Below are positions 1 through 6,359 of a stretch of 64,000 bases of DNA, piece by piece (positions within the stretch are counted from its first letter, which is position 1; the number at the start of each line of letters is the position of its first letter). Source of the stretch: Cellulomonas palmilytica. GTDB lineage: Bacteria > Actinomycetota > Actinomycetes > Actinomycetales > Cellulomonadaceae. The notes below the pieces were generated by a model. That model worked only from the letters and a program-made list of their open reading frames with translations, ran no database searches and was not told where the DNA came from. The stretch spans positions 3,658,001-3,722,000 of the forward strand of contig NZ_CP062221.1 of the NCBI RefSeq assembly GCF_021590045.1, given 5' to 3'. The translations under genes and the position numbers were made by a program.

Positions 1-78
1 CGTGATGTAGTTCCGCTCCTTGCACTCCGTGCATGCGAGCGTGATCTTCGGACGGACGTCCGAGCTCTTGCTGGCCAT
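1..78 (-). CDS. rpmG: 50S ribosomal protein L33, 5' part
   Basis: The first 26 codons of a leftward gene that runs off the window at position 1. The protein begins [19 protein letters not shown], a typical actinobacterial L33 N-terminus. The CxxC pair (residues 16 and 19) is the first half of the zinc-binding site of zinc-type L33 paralogues. L33 is a small component of the large ribosomal subunit. It lies downstream of tRNA-Thr and tRNA-Met on the same strand, an order common in actinobacteria. The ATG is at 78..76. The identification is firm although the 3' half is missing. Confidence 0.93.
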   Translation of the reverse strand, partial: MASKSSDVRPKITLACTECKERNYIT

Positions 79-458
79 GGTCTTGCCACCTCTCGCGCCA
101 CCACGGCGCTTGCGTTCGAACGGCGGGCACCGGCGGCACCCTCGGGGTCAACGGTGGTCGTGTCGCGCCCTCAGGCGACTGCGCTCCCGAGCGGCACGCC
201 CCGGGGCCGGCCCGGGCGGCCGTCGATGCACACGCACACAGACCGCCGACAAGAATAGCGCACCGACCGGCCCCGGCCGTGCCGGGTACGTCACGACGGC
301 TCCTGTCCGGCACCGCCCGCTCGCAGCCCTCCGGCCACGACCGCGGCCGCCGAGGTCAGGAGGACCACCACGGCGAGGCCGCCGGCCGTCGTGAGGTCGA
401 CCACGTACAGGCTTCCCAGGGCCAGGTAGCTCTGCATGAAGCAAAGACAGAAAAGCAC
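79..458. other. Spacer between the tRNA-Met terminator and rpmG
   Basis: About 380 bases with no recognised gene. It should contain the rpmG promoter and leader on the minus strand, but no convincing -35/-10 pair was found. One short minus-strand ORF (291..437) is listed separately at low confidence. Longer open frames across this stretch look like products of high GC content. Confidence 0.5.
291..437 (-). CDS. Possible small one-span membrane peptide (48 aa)
   Basis: An ATG-started 48-codon frame. It begins MQSYLALGSLYVVD and has a hydrophobic stretch rich in Leu, Val and Ala over residues 19-38, then a short Gly/Arg tail. No Shine-Dalgarno sequence precedes it; upstream lies the U-rich side of the tRNA-Met terminator. 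A hydrophobic frame of this size can arise by chance at this GC content. The family is not recognised and it may not be a gene. Confidence 0.22.
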   Translation of the reverse strand: MQSYLALGSLYVVDLTTAGGLAVVVLLTSAAAVVAGGLRAGGAGQEPS

Positions 459-487
459 GAAGGCCCGCCGGTGACCGGCGGGCCTTC
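459..487 (-). terminator. Hairpin terminator after tRNA-Met
   Basis: A perfect 13-bp stem (gaaggcccgccgg with its complement) around a 3-base loop. On the minus strand it is followed by GTGCTTTT. It lies 8 bases past the tRNA-Met 3' end, so it probably ends the tRNA-Thr/tRNA-Met transcript before rpmG. Confidence 0.75.
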
Positions 488-495
488 GATGTCTG

Positions 496-569
496 TAGCG
501 GGAGCGGGACTCGAACCCGCGACCTCACGATTATGAGTCGTGCGCTCTCACCAACTGAGCTACCCCGCC
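496..569 (-). tRNA. tRNA-Met (CAT), elongator type
   Basis: The 74-base cloverleaf folds fully on the minus strand. The acceptor GGCGGGG pairs with TCCCGCT, including two G-U pairs. The D stem is GCTC/GAGC, the anticodon stem is CACGA/TCGTG with loop CTCATAA, and the T arm is GCGGG TTCGAGT CCCGC. The anticodon is CAT. The initiator hallmark of three G-C pairs in the anticodon stem is absent, so this is elongator tRNA-Met. A lysidine-modified tRNA-Ile2 is less likely given the position next to tRNA-Thr and rpmG. The 3' CCA is not encoded. Confidence 0.95.
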
Positions 570-620
570 TCGGGTGCGGGCCGGGGGTGCGGACCAACCG
601 CACCCCCGAACACACCACAG

Positions 621-693
621 AGCCCCGAAAGGGAATCGAACCCTTGACCTTCTCCTTACCATGGAGACGCTCTGCCGACTGAGCTATCGGGGC
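621..693 (-). tRNA. tRNA-Thr (GGT)
   Basis: A 73-base minus-strand cloverleaf. The acceptor GCCCCGA pairs with TCGGGGC, the D arm is GCTC/GAGC, the anticodon stem is TCTCC/GGAGA with loop ATGGTAA (anticodon GGT), and the T arm is AAGGG TTCGATT CCCTT. The CCA is not encoded. It is first in the tRNA-Thr, tRNA-Met, rpmG order and 51 bases upstream of tRNA-Met, so the two are probably co-transcribed. Confidence 0.96.
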
Positions 694-703
694 AGCGCGG
701 AAC

Positions 704-732
704 AGGCTACACGGCCACAGGCCCCCCGCGAA
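704..732 (-). promoter_or_regulatory. Putative promoter of the tRNA-Thr/tRNA-Met unit
   Basis: On the minus strand TTCGCG (732..727) and TAGCCT (709..704) are separated by 17 bases. Transcription would start a few bases before the tRNA-Thr 5' end at 693. The -10 fits TANNNT; the -35 is weak. Confidence 0.5.
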
Positions 733-779
733 ATCCGCCCCCGCACCCCACCCCTCCCCCTCGTCTCACCCTCCGCCAC

Positions 780-850
780 CCGACTGCTGACGTTCCATCT
801 CGACCGCGCACGCACCACGCCAGCACTCGCTCACGAACGTCAGCGGTCGG
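780..850. repeat. Palindromic repeat element, copy 1 of 4
   Basis: A 71-bp element with 16-bp outer arms: ccgactgctgacgttc at 780-795 and its inverse at 835-850, with one mismatch. The centre contains CGCGCACG followed by GCACTCGCTCA. The same architecture recurs at 920-992, 1998-2062 and 2149-2215, always in the same orientation. The arms differ in sequence between copies but each keeps its internal pairing. This copy lies in the spacer between tRNA-Thr and the DUF559-type gene. Confidence 0.6.
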
Positions 851-919
851 CGCGCGGGCCGACGACGCGCGGTCGAGCGCCGGGCCGGACGCCGGGCCGG
901 TCGGCGCGACCCCTCACCT

Positions 920-992
920 GCCGAGTGCGGACGTCGCGGACCGGGCGCGCACGCTCGACGGGCGCAGTCGGGCAGGGACGTCAGCAGTCGGC
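920..992. repeat. Palindromic repeat element, copy 2 of 4
   Basis: A 73-bp element. The left arm gccgagtgcggacgtc (920-935) pairs with gacgtcagcagtcggc (977-992) with two mismatches. The centre contains GCGCGCACG and GCGCAGTCGGGCA. The right arm overlaps the stop codon of the leftward gene at 981-1877, so that protein's last residues are encoded by the repeat. Confidence 0.6.
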
Positions 993-1877
993 GGGGCCGG
1001 TGGGTGGGGTTCGGGGGGTGGGGCGGAGACCCGCGCGGTGGAGGGTGTCGACCATCGGGCCGCCCCGCATCGCGTCCTGCCACGTCCAGCGGGCGACCGC
1101 GCGGACCAGGGCGCGCAGGCGGTCCTCGCGGAGCTTCTCGCGCCACAGCGCGTCGCCCCTGGCGCCGCCGTACTTGACCTTGCCGTCGAACTCGCCGACC
1201 ACACCGCAGTCCGGCCACCAGAAGTCGACCCGGGCGACGAACCCGCGGTCGTCGAACAGCTCGTGCTGCAGCACGGGTGCCGGTAGCCCGTGCTCGTGCA
1301 TCCGCGCACGGCTCAGGGACTCACCCGGCGACTCGCACGCGCCGTCGGCCAGCCGCGCCAGGGCCCGCGCCGCGAGCGCGCCGCGACCCGACCCGACCGC
1401 TGCGACCTCGCGCGCGAGCTCGTCGGACGACGTCATGCCGGCGCGCAGCGCCGCGTCCGCCGCCACGAGACCCGAGGCCAGACCGCCGACGCGGGCGAGG
1501 TCGACCACGGTGCGCGCGACGCTCGTCACTCGCAGCCCGCCCGCGACGCCTTCGCTGGGGGTACCGGAACGGGTGTGCCGCACGATCCCGCGCGCGGAGC
1601 GCCCGCCCGGCGCCGCGGGCACGGTGACGTGGACCCGCTCGTCGGGCCGGCCGACGGTGGGCAGTCCCCACACCGCCGCGGCCGACCAGTGCGACACGAG
1701 CGGTTCACCCGTGGCCACGGCGGCGGTCGCCTGCACGACGAGGAGATACCGCTCGTCGTCGCCGAGCCCGTCCCAATGCTCCCGGCCCACGTACGCGCCG
1801 CGCCGCACGCGTACGAGCCCCGGGTCGCGCACCGCCGCCGCCCCACCACCGACCACGAGCCCGCTCGTCGCCCCCAC
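981..1877 (-). CDS. DUF559-type (Vsr/endonuclease-like) protein with AbiEi-like N-terminus
   Basis: A 298-residue protein in a layout common in actinobacteria. The N-terminal part ([10 protein letters not shown]) resembles the winged-helix region of AbiEi-type antitoxins. The C-terminal part carries the motifs [19 protein letters not shown] and KYGG, matching the Asp / Glu-x-Asp-Gly-Lys pattern of DUF559 Vsr-like nuclease folds. The GTG at 1877 was chosen because GGAGG lies 6 bases upstream, although the frame stays open to 2069. The substrate and biological role are unknown. Four related palindromic elements surround it and one forms its stop codon region. Family membership is likely; nuclease activity is inferred from motifs only. 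Confidence 0.72.
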   Translation of the reverse strand: MGATSGLVVGGGAAAVRDPGLVRVRRGAYVGREHWDGLGDDERYLLVVQATAAVATGEPLVSHWSAAAVWGLPTVGRPDERVHVTVPAAPGGRSARGIVRHTRSGTPSEGVAGGLRVTSVARTVVDLARVGGLASGLVAADAALRAGMTSSDELAREVAAVGSGRGALAARALARLADGACESPGESLSRARMHEHGLPAPVLQHELFDDRGFVARVDFWWPDCGVVGEFDGKVKYGGARGDALWREKLREDRLRALVRAVARWTWQDAMRGGPMVDTLHRAGLRPTPRTPPTGPADC

Positions 1878-1997
1878 TGCGCTCCTCCACCCGTCGCCCG
1901 GCACCGTCGCCGCCGCACCCTGGCACAGGCGCCGGCACCGCGTGGTCCGCCATCCCCAGCCCACCCCGCCACCCGACCCGAGCCCCCACCCCGCCGA

Positions 1998-2062
1998 GAG
2001 CGCACGTCCCGGACCGAGCGCGCACGCCCGACGGCCGCACTCGCGCACCGACGTGCGCACTC
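1998..2062. repeat. Palindromic repeat element, copy 3 of 4
   Basis: A 65-bp element. GAGCGCACGT (1998-2007) faces ACGTGCGCACTC (2051-2062). The centre is GAGCGCGCACG then GCACTCGCGCA. It aligns almost end to end with the copy at 2149-2215. It lies upstream of the DUF559-type gene. The stretch from 1878 to 2285 holds only this element and the next one; no gene is supported there. Confidence 0.65.
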
Positions 2063-2148
2063 GACGCAAGGGGCCCGGGTGACGGGCGCGGTCTCACGGC
2101 GGGAGGCGACCGGCGGGAGGTCCGGGCGCGCCCTGCCTCAGGACCGGC

Positions 2149-2215
2149 GAGTGCGCACGGTCCGGGTCGAGTGCGCACGCTCTACCGGTGCACTCGCGCA
2201 TCACCGTGCGCACTC
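2149..2215. repeat. Palindromic repeat element, copy 4 of 4
   Basis: The best preserved copy, 67 bp. The outer arms gagtgcgcacggt (2149-2161) and accgtgcgcactc (2203-2215) pair perfectly. A second GAGTGCGCACG follows at about 2169, and an inverted GTGCACTCGCGCA lies in the right half. The nested symmetry would allow a long cruciform or a branched RNA hairpin. Confidence 0.68.
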
Positions 2216-2285
2216 GGCGGAGGGGGTGGGGGCGGGGGTGGGTGGGCGCGGGAGGGTGGCGAGGGGAACCACCCCCGGGAACGGC

Positions 2286-2315
2286 GAAGGGGCGTCCCGG
2301 GTGGGACGCCCCTTC
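2286..2315 (-). terminator. Hairpin terminator after tRNA-Tyr
   Basis: A perfect 13-bp stem, gaaggggcgtccc with its complement, around a 4-base loop. It begins 6 bases past the tRNA-Tyr 3' end on the minus strand. There is no clear U tract, as is usual at this GC content. Confidence 0.65.
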
Positions 2316-2321
2316 GGTCGG

Positions 2322-2403
2322 TGGCGGGTGAGGGATTCGAACCCCCGTAGGCGTTGCCAGCTGATTTACAGTCAGCCCCCTTTGGCCACTCGGGTAACCC
2401 GCC
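2322..2403 (-). tRNA. tRNA-Tyr (GTA)
   Basis: An 82-base class II tRNA on the minus strand. The acceptor GGCGGGT pairs with ACCCGCC. The anticodon stem is GCTGA/TCAGC with loop CTGTAAA (anticodon GTA), followed by a long variable arm and a T arm containing GGGG TTCGAAT CCC. Length and long variable arm fit tRNA-Tyr. A monocistronic unit, ended by the hairpin just downstream. Confidence 0.94.
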
Positions 2404-2597
2404 AGGGTGCGTGCCGACGATCGTCGGACCGTGTCCACCGCCGTCCCACGAGGGGGATGGCCGTGATCGCAGTCGTCGCTCGCGCGGCGTGCCGTGGAAG
2501 GATAGCAACACCCGGGCCCCACCGAGAAAACGGCGGCCCGCACGAGGACGAGCGACGGCCGGGAAGCGGCTGTCGCGACAGCACGGGAGGGCATTCC

Positions 2598-3095
2598 ATG
2601 GCGAGCGAGTCGTCGTTCGACGTCGTCAGCAAGGTCGACCGGCAGGAGGTCGACAACGCGCTCAACCAGGCGGCGAAGGAGATCGCCCAGCGGTACGACT
2701 TCAAGGGCGTCGGCGCATCCATCGCGTGGTCCGGCGAGTCGGTGCTCATGATCGCCAACTCCCCCGACCGCGTCCTCGCGATCCTCGACGTGTTCGAGTC
2801 GAAGCTCATCAAGCGCGGGATCTCGCTGAAGGCGCTGGACCTGGGCGACAAGGAGCCGAAGCCGTCGGGCAAGGAGTACCGCCTCGCCGCCGGCATCAAG
2901 GAGGGCCTGTCGTCGGAGGTCGCGAAGAAGCTCGCGAAGATCGTGCGCGACGAGGGCCCCAAGGGCGTGAAGACGCAGATCCAGGGCGACGAGCTGCGCG
3001 TCTCGGCGAAGAGCCGCGACGACCTGCAGGCCGTGATCGCGCTCCTCAAGGGCTCGGACGTGGACGCCGCGCTCCAGTTCGTGAACTACCGCTGA
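2598..3095 (+). CDS. YajQ-family nucleotide-binding protein
   Basis: A 165-residue protein of the UPF0234/YajQ family, full length. It begins [20 protein letters not shown] and has the conserved segment [15 protein letters not shown] near residues 23-37. The family folds as two ferredoxin-like domains. Members in other bacteria bind cyclic di-GMP or act as nucleotide-binding regulators; the ligand here is not shown by sequence. It is cytoplasmic with no signal peptide. The ATG follows GGGAGG at 6-8 bases. A terminator-like hairpin downstream separates it from the next gene. Confidence 0.92.
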   Translation: MASESSFDVVSKVDRQEVDNALNQAAKEIAQRYDFKGVGASIAWSGESVLMIANSPDRVLAILDVFESKLIKRGISLKALDLGDKEPKPSGKEYRLAAGIKEGLSSEVAKKLAKIVRDEGPKGVKTQIQGDELRVSAKSRDDLQAVIALLKGSDVDAALQFVNYR

Positions 3096-3117
3096 ACCGC
3101 CCACCTGCCCGCGAGTA

Positions 3118-3140
3118 CTCGGCGCCGCCGCGGCGCCGAG
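3118..3140 (+). terminator. Hairpin after the YajQ-family gene
   Basis: A perfect 10-bp stem, ctcggcgccg with its complement, around a 3-base loop, 23 bases after the stop codon. No U tract. Probably an intrinsic terminator. Confidence 0.5.
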
Positions 3141-3162
3141 CACTCCTGCGCCGCGTCCTGCC

Positions 3163-3612
3163 ATGAGGCGCGACGAGAAGCGGGCACGCGCGGCCATGGA
3201 GCGCGGACGGCGGTACTTCCCGGCGCGCACGATCGTCGTCTCCGGCGACCCCGGCGCCGCGCGCGCCACCGCGCTCCACGTCCTCACGCGTGCCGGCTAC
3301 CGGCTCCTGGAGCCCGCGGACGCGCCGCGCGTGCAGCTCGCGTACTCGTCGTTCTGGGGCGACGTCGTGCGGGACCTGTTCTGGGTGGACGCCGTCCGGT
3401 GGCTCAGGGGGAAGCCGCAGGGCGAGGCCCGGCTCACGCTCGACGTCGCGACCGAGGGGCCCACGACGACGATCACGGTCGCGCTGCGCAGCGGCATCAC
3501 CGGGCACCCGGACGCCGTCCGCGCCGCGATCGACGAGCTGCTGGCGACCTTCCAGCACGCCGGCGTGCTCGTCGACCCCGGGGTTCCGGCGTCGTCGCTC
3601 GAGGTGCCCTGA
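3163..3612 (+). CDS. Hypothetical protein (149 aa)
   Basis: Not recognised. A 149-residue cytoplasmic-looking protein with a basic N-terminus (MRRDEKRARAAMERGRRYF), no signal peptide and no membrane span. The middle contains SSFWGDVVRDLFWVDAVRW and alternating beta-like stretches such as LTLDVATEG and TTITVALRSG, which may form a compact alpha/beta domain. Codon use matches the neighbours, so it looks like a real gene. The start could be the ATG at 3163 or the one at 3196. Its 3' end lies 25 bases from the convergent htpX stop. Confidence 0.7.
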   Translation: MRRDEKRARAAMERGRRYFPARTIVVSGDPGAARATALHVLTRAGYRLLEPADAPRVQLAYSSFWGDVVRDLFWVDAVRWLRGKPQGEARLTLDVATEGPTTTITVALRSGITGHPDAVRAAIDELLATFQHAGVLVDPGVPASSLEVP

Positions 3613-3637
3613 GGCGACCGGAAGGGGCGCGTGCCGG

Positions 3638-4525
3638 TCAGTAGCGGGTGATGCCGCCCTGCGTACCCGCCTGGGCCTCGAGGCGGGCGATGCGCTCCGC
3701 CATGGGCGGGTGCGTCGCGAACAGCCGCGCGACGCCGGCGCCCTTGAACGGGTTGGCGATCATGAGGTGCGAGACGTTCTCGAGCCGCTGGTCCTGCGGC
3801 AGCGGGCGGGCCTTGGTGCCGGCCTCGAGCTTGCGCAGCGCGGACGCGAGCGCGAGCGGGTCGCCGGTGAGGCTCGCGCCGTCCTCGTCGGCGTCGAACT
3901 CGCGCGTGCGGCTGATCGCCATCTGGATCATCATCGCGGCGAACGGGGCGAGGACGACCATCAGCAGCCCCGCGATGGGGTTGGCGCCCTCGCGCCGGTC
4001 CCCGCCGCCGCCGAAGAAGAACGCGAACTGCGCGAGCGACGTGATGACGCCGGCGACCGCGGCGGCGACGGACGACGTGAGGATGTCGCGGTTGTAGACG
4101 TGCTGCAGCTCGTGCCCGAGCACGCCGCGCAGCTCGCGCTCGTCGAGGATCTGCAGGATCCCGGACGTGCAGCACACGGCGGCGTTGCGCGGGTTGCGGC
4201 CCGTGGCGAACGCGTTGGGCGCCATGGTCGGCGAGACGTACAGGCGCGGCATGGGCTGGCCCGCGCGGGTGGAGAGCTCACGCACGATGCGGTACATCGC
4301 GGGCTGCTCGACCTCGGTCACGGGGACCGCCTGCATGGTGCGGATCGCGATCTTGTCGGAGTTCCAGTAGCTGACGGCCGTCATGAGCACGCCGAGCCCG
4401 GCGAACAGCAGGACGAACCGCGACGTGCCGCGGCCCAGGATCCAGCCCAGCCCCAGCAGCACCGCCCACATGACGCCGAACAGGGCCGCCGTCTTGAGGC
4501 CGTTGAAGTGGTGCCGAGTCGTCAT
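3638..4525 (-). CDS. htpX: Protease HtpX homologue (M48 zinc metalloprotease)
   Basis: A 295-residue inner-membrane protease that degrades misfolded membrane proteins, with its active site facing the cytoplasm. The zinc site HELQH is at residues 138-142, with a third ligand candidate Glu209 in the REFDAD motif. Hydrophobic spans lie near residues 10-30, 36-53, 151-172 and 184-204, the usual HtpX topology, and the length is typical. The ATG at 4525 was chosen over an in-frame ATG eight codons earlier because GGAGGG lies five bases before it. It is monocistronic, convergent with the unknown gene to its left, and separated from fprA by a terminator. Confidence 0.93.
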   Translation of the reverse strand: MTTRHHFNGLKTAALFGVMWAVLLGLGWILGRGTSRFVLLFAGLGVLMTAVSYWNSDKIAIRTMQAVPVTEVEQPAMYRIVRELSTRAGQPMPRLYVSPTMAPNAFATGRNPRNAAVCCTSGILQILDERELRGVLGHELQHVYNRDILTSSVAAAVAGVITSLAQFAFFFGGGGDRREGANPIAGLLMVVLAPFAAMMIQMAISRTREFDADEDGASLTGDPLALASALRKLEAGTKARPLPQDQRLENVSHLMIANPFKGAGVARLFATHPPMAERIARLEAQAGTQGGITRY

Positions 4526-4605
4526 GCTGTCCCTCCGCTGGTCGTCCACGTCGAAGAACGCACCACGATCACATCACGTTCCCGGGGCACTCATCGGGGA
4601 CACGA

Positions 4606-4644
4606 CGAGAGGCACGGCCCCGCGGACGGGTGCCGTGCCTCTCG
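4606..4644 (-). terminator. Hairpin terminator after fprA
   Basis: A 13-bp perfect stem, cgagaggcacggc with its complement, around a 13-base loop. It lies 16 bases past the fprA stop on the minus strand and upstream of htpX. Confidence 0.6.
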
Positions 4645-4659
4645 GACGGTCGTGCGGGG

Positions 4660-6042
4660 TCAGCCCTGCGTGCCGCGGCCCAGCGAGATGTCGACCATCT
4701 CCTCGCGCGGGACGACCTTGACGCGCTCGCGCCCGTGCGGCTCGCCGAGCGAGCGCTCGTACGCGTCGAGCAGCTGCCAGCCGGACCACTCGATGACCTC
4801 GACGCCGCGCGCGGCGAGGAACTCGGTGATCGCGGCGGGGTCGCGGTCGGTGGCGGTGTAGAACGCGTCGCCGCCCGCCTCGACGTCCTCGGTCAGGTGG
4901 CGGATGGTCTCGGACGCGTCGGACTTGGTGTGCCCGATGAGGCCGACCGGGCCGCGCTTGATCCAGCCGGTGGCGTACACGCCCGACAGGTGCTCGCCGT
5001 CGACGTCCACGACGCGGCCCTCGCGGTTGGGGATGACGCCCGCGACGTCGTCGAACGGGATGTCGACGAGCGGCGAGCCGAAGTACCCGACCGCACGGTA
5101 GACGGCCTCGACGGGCCAGTCGTGGAACACGCCCGTGCCGGTGACGTTGCCGTCGCCGTTGAGCGCGGTGCGCTCGGTCCGCAGCCCGACGACCTTGCCG
5201 TCCTCACCGAGCACCTCGGCGGGCTTGTGCAGGAAGTGCAGGTGGATGCGGCGCGACGCGGTGAGCTCCTCGGGCTCCTTGAGCGTCCAGTCCGTGAGGG
5301 TCTTGACGACCTGCTTGGTCTGGTTCGAGGAGTGGATCGCGGCCATCGAGCCGTCGTCGAACTCGAAGTCCTCGGGGTAGACGACGACGTCGACGTCGGG
5401 GACGTGGCCGAGCTCGCGCAGCTCGAGCGGGGAGAACTTCACCTGCGCGGGGCCGCGGCGCGCGAAGACGTGCACGTCGGTGATCGGGTTCTGCTTGAGG
5501 ATGTCGTAGACGTTGGCCGGGACCTCGGTGGGCAGCAGGTCGTCGGCGTGCTTGGCGAGGATGCGCGCGACGTCGAGCGCGACGTTGCCCGCACCGATGA
5601 CCGCGACGGTCCGGTGCTCGAGCGGCCAGGTGCGCGGCACGTCGGGGTGCCCGTCGTACCAGGACACGAAGTCCGCGGCCCCGTACGAGCTCTCGAGCTC
5701 GATGCCGGGGATCGGCAGGGCCGCGTCGCGGATCGAGCCGGTCGAGAAGATCACGGCGTCGTAGAACTGGCGCAGGTCGTCGAGCTTGAGGTCCGTGCCG
5801 TAGTCGACGTTCGCGAGGAGGCGGATGTCGCCGCGCTCGAGCACCTTGTGCAGCGCGACGATGATCTGCTTGATGCGCGGGTGGTCGGGGGCCACGCCGT
5901 AGCGCACGAGGCCGAACGGCGCGGGGAGGCGCTCGAACAGGTCGATGCTGACGTCGAGGTCGGTCTTGGACAGGATGTCCGAGGCGTAGATGCCGGCGGG
6001 ACCGGCGCCGACGACGGCGACGCGCAGGGTCGGGGTGCTCAC
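4660..6042 (-). CDS. fprA: Ferredoxin/adrenodoxin-type NADP+ reductase (FprA family)
   Basis: A 460-residue flavoprotein of the adrenodoxin reductase type, which transfers electrons between NADPH and ferredoxin through FAD. The FAD-binding VVGAGPAGIYASD is at the N-terminus (about residues 10-22). The NADP-binding VIGAGNVALDVARIL lies near residue 170, and the C-terminal FAD-contact region contains ATGWIKRGPVGLIGH. Length and motif order match mycobacterial FprA. It is cytoplasmic and transcribed alone. A TAAGAT box about 135 bases upstream (6176-6181) is a weak promoter candidate. The natural ferredoxin partner is not in this window. Confidence 0.93.
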   Translation of the reverse strand: MSTPTLRVAVVGAGPAGIYASDILSKTDLDVSIDLFERLPAPFGLVRYGVAPDHPRIKQIIVALHKVLERGDIRLLANVDYGTDLKLDDLRQFYDAVIFSTGSIRDAALPIPGIELESSYGAADFVSWYDGHPDVPRTWPLEHRTVAVIGAGNVALDVARILAKHADDLLPTEVPANVYDILKQNPITDVHVFARRGPAQVKFSPLELRELGHVPDVDVVVYPEDFEFDDGSMAAIHSSNQTKQVVKTLTDWTLKEPEELTASRRIHLHFLHKPAEVLGEDGKVVGLRTERTALNGDGNVTGTGVFHDWPVEAVYRAVGYFGSPLVDIPFDDVAGVIPNREGRVVDVDGEHLSGVYATGWIKRGPVGLIGHTKSDASETIRHLTEDVEAGGDAFYTATDRDPAAITEFLAARGVEVIEWSGWQLLDAYERSLGEPHGRERVKVVPREEMVDISLGRGTQG

Positions 6043-6359
6043 GGGCGGACCTTCCGATCGGGGGACCAGACGCCCCGCTGTCCTCGTGGAACCAGCCCTC
6101 GGACGGCCTTCCGAGGTGCGCCCGGGACGGCCCTCGAGGCGCGGTCACGGCAGGCAGGGCGGGTTGCTGCGCGCCATCTTAGGCCGACCTCAGCCACCTG
6201 TTGGACACCCCTGCCAGCATGCGGACAATCGCCCACGATGCGGGCCATCCGACGACCGGCGGCGACGGGGTGGTGCGCGCACCTCCACGCGCCCGCACCA
6301 CCCCGCCCGCGGTCCGCGCACCCCGGGGCAGGGGCGCGCGGCCGTCCGTCAGCGCTGCG
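6043..6359. other. Spacer between fprA and the amylase gene
   Basis: A 317-base non-coding stretch. It contains the amylase terminator hairpin (6266-6305) and, on the minus strand, a TAAGAT box at 6176-6181 that could be the fprA -10 element. No gene is supported. Confidence 0.5.
6266..6305 (-). terminator. Hairpin terminator after the alpha-amylase gene
   Basis: A perfect 12-bp stem, cggggtggtgcg with cgcaccaccccg, around a 16-base loop. It starts 54 bases after the amylase stop codon on the minus strand. Confidence 0.6.

Noticed and set aside
20..394. A 124-codon plus-strand frame at the left edge
   Set aside because: It runs antisense across the rpmG start and is Arg/Pro-rich; rpmG is clearly recognisable.
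496..569. The CAT-anticodon tRNA as initiator tRNA-fMet
   Set aside because: The three consecutive G-C pairs of the initiator anticodon stem are absent and the first acceptor pair is G-U, not the unpaired C-A type.
574..2082. A 502-codon plus-strand frame through tRNA-Thr and the DUF559-type gene
   Set aside because: It crosses a tRNA gene and is antisense to a recognisable protein.
1..2403. The tRNA-flanked interval as a genomic island with tRNA attachment sites
   Set aside because: No integrase and no repeated tRNA 3' end were found; the tRNA-Thr, tRNA-Met, rpmG order is conserved in actinobacteria.
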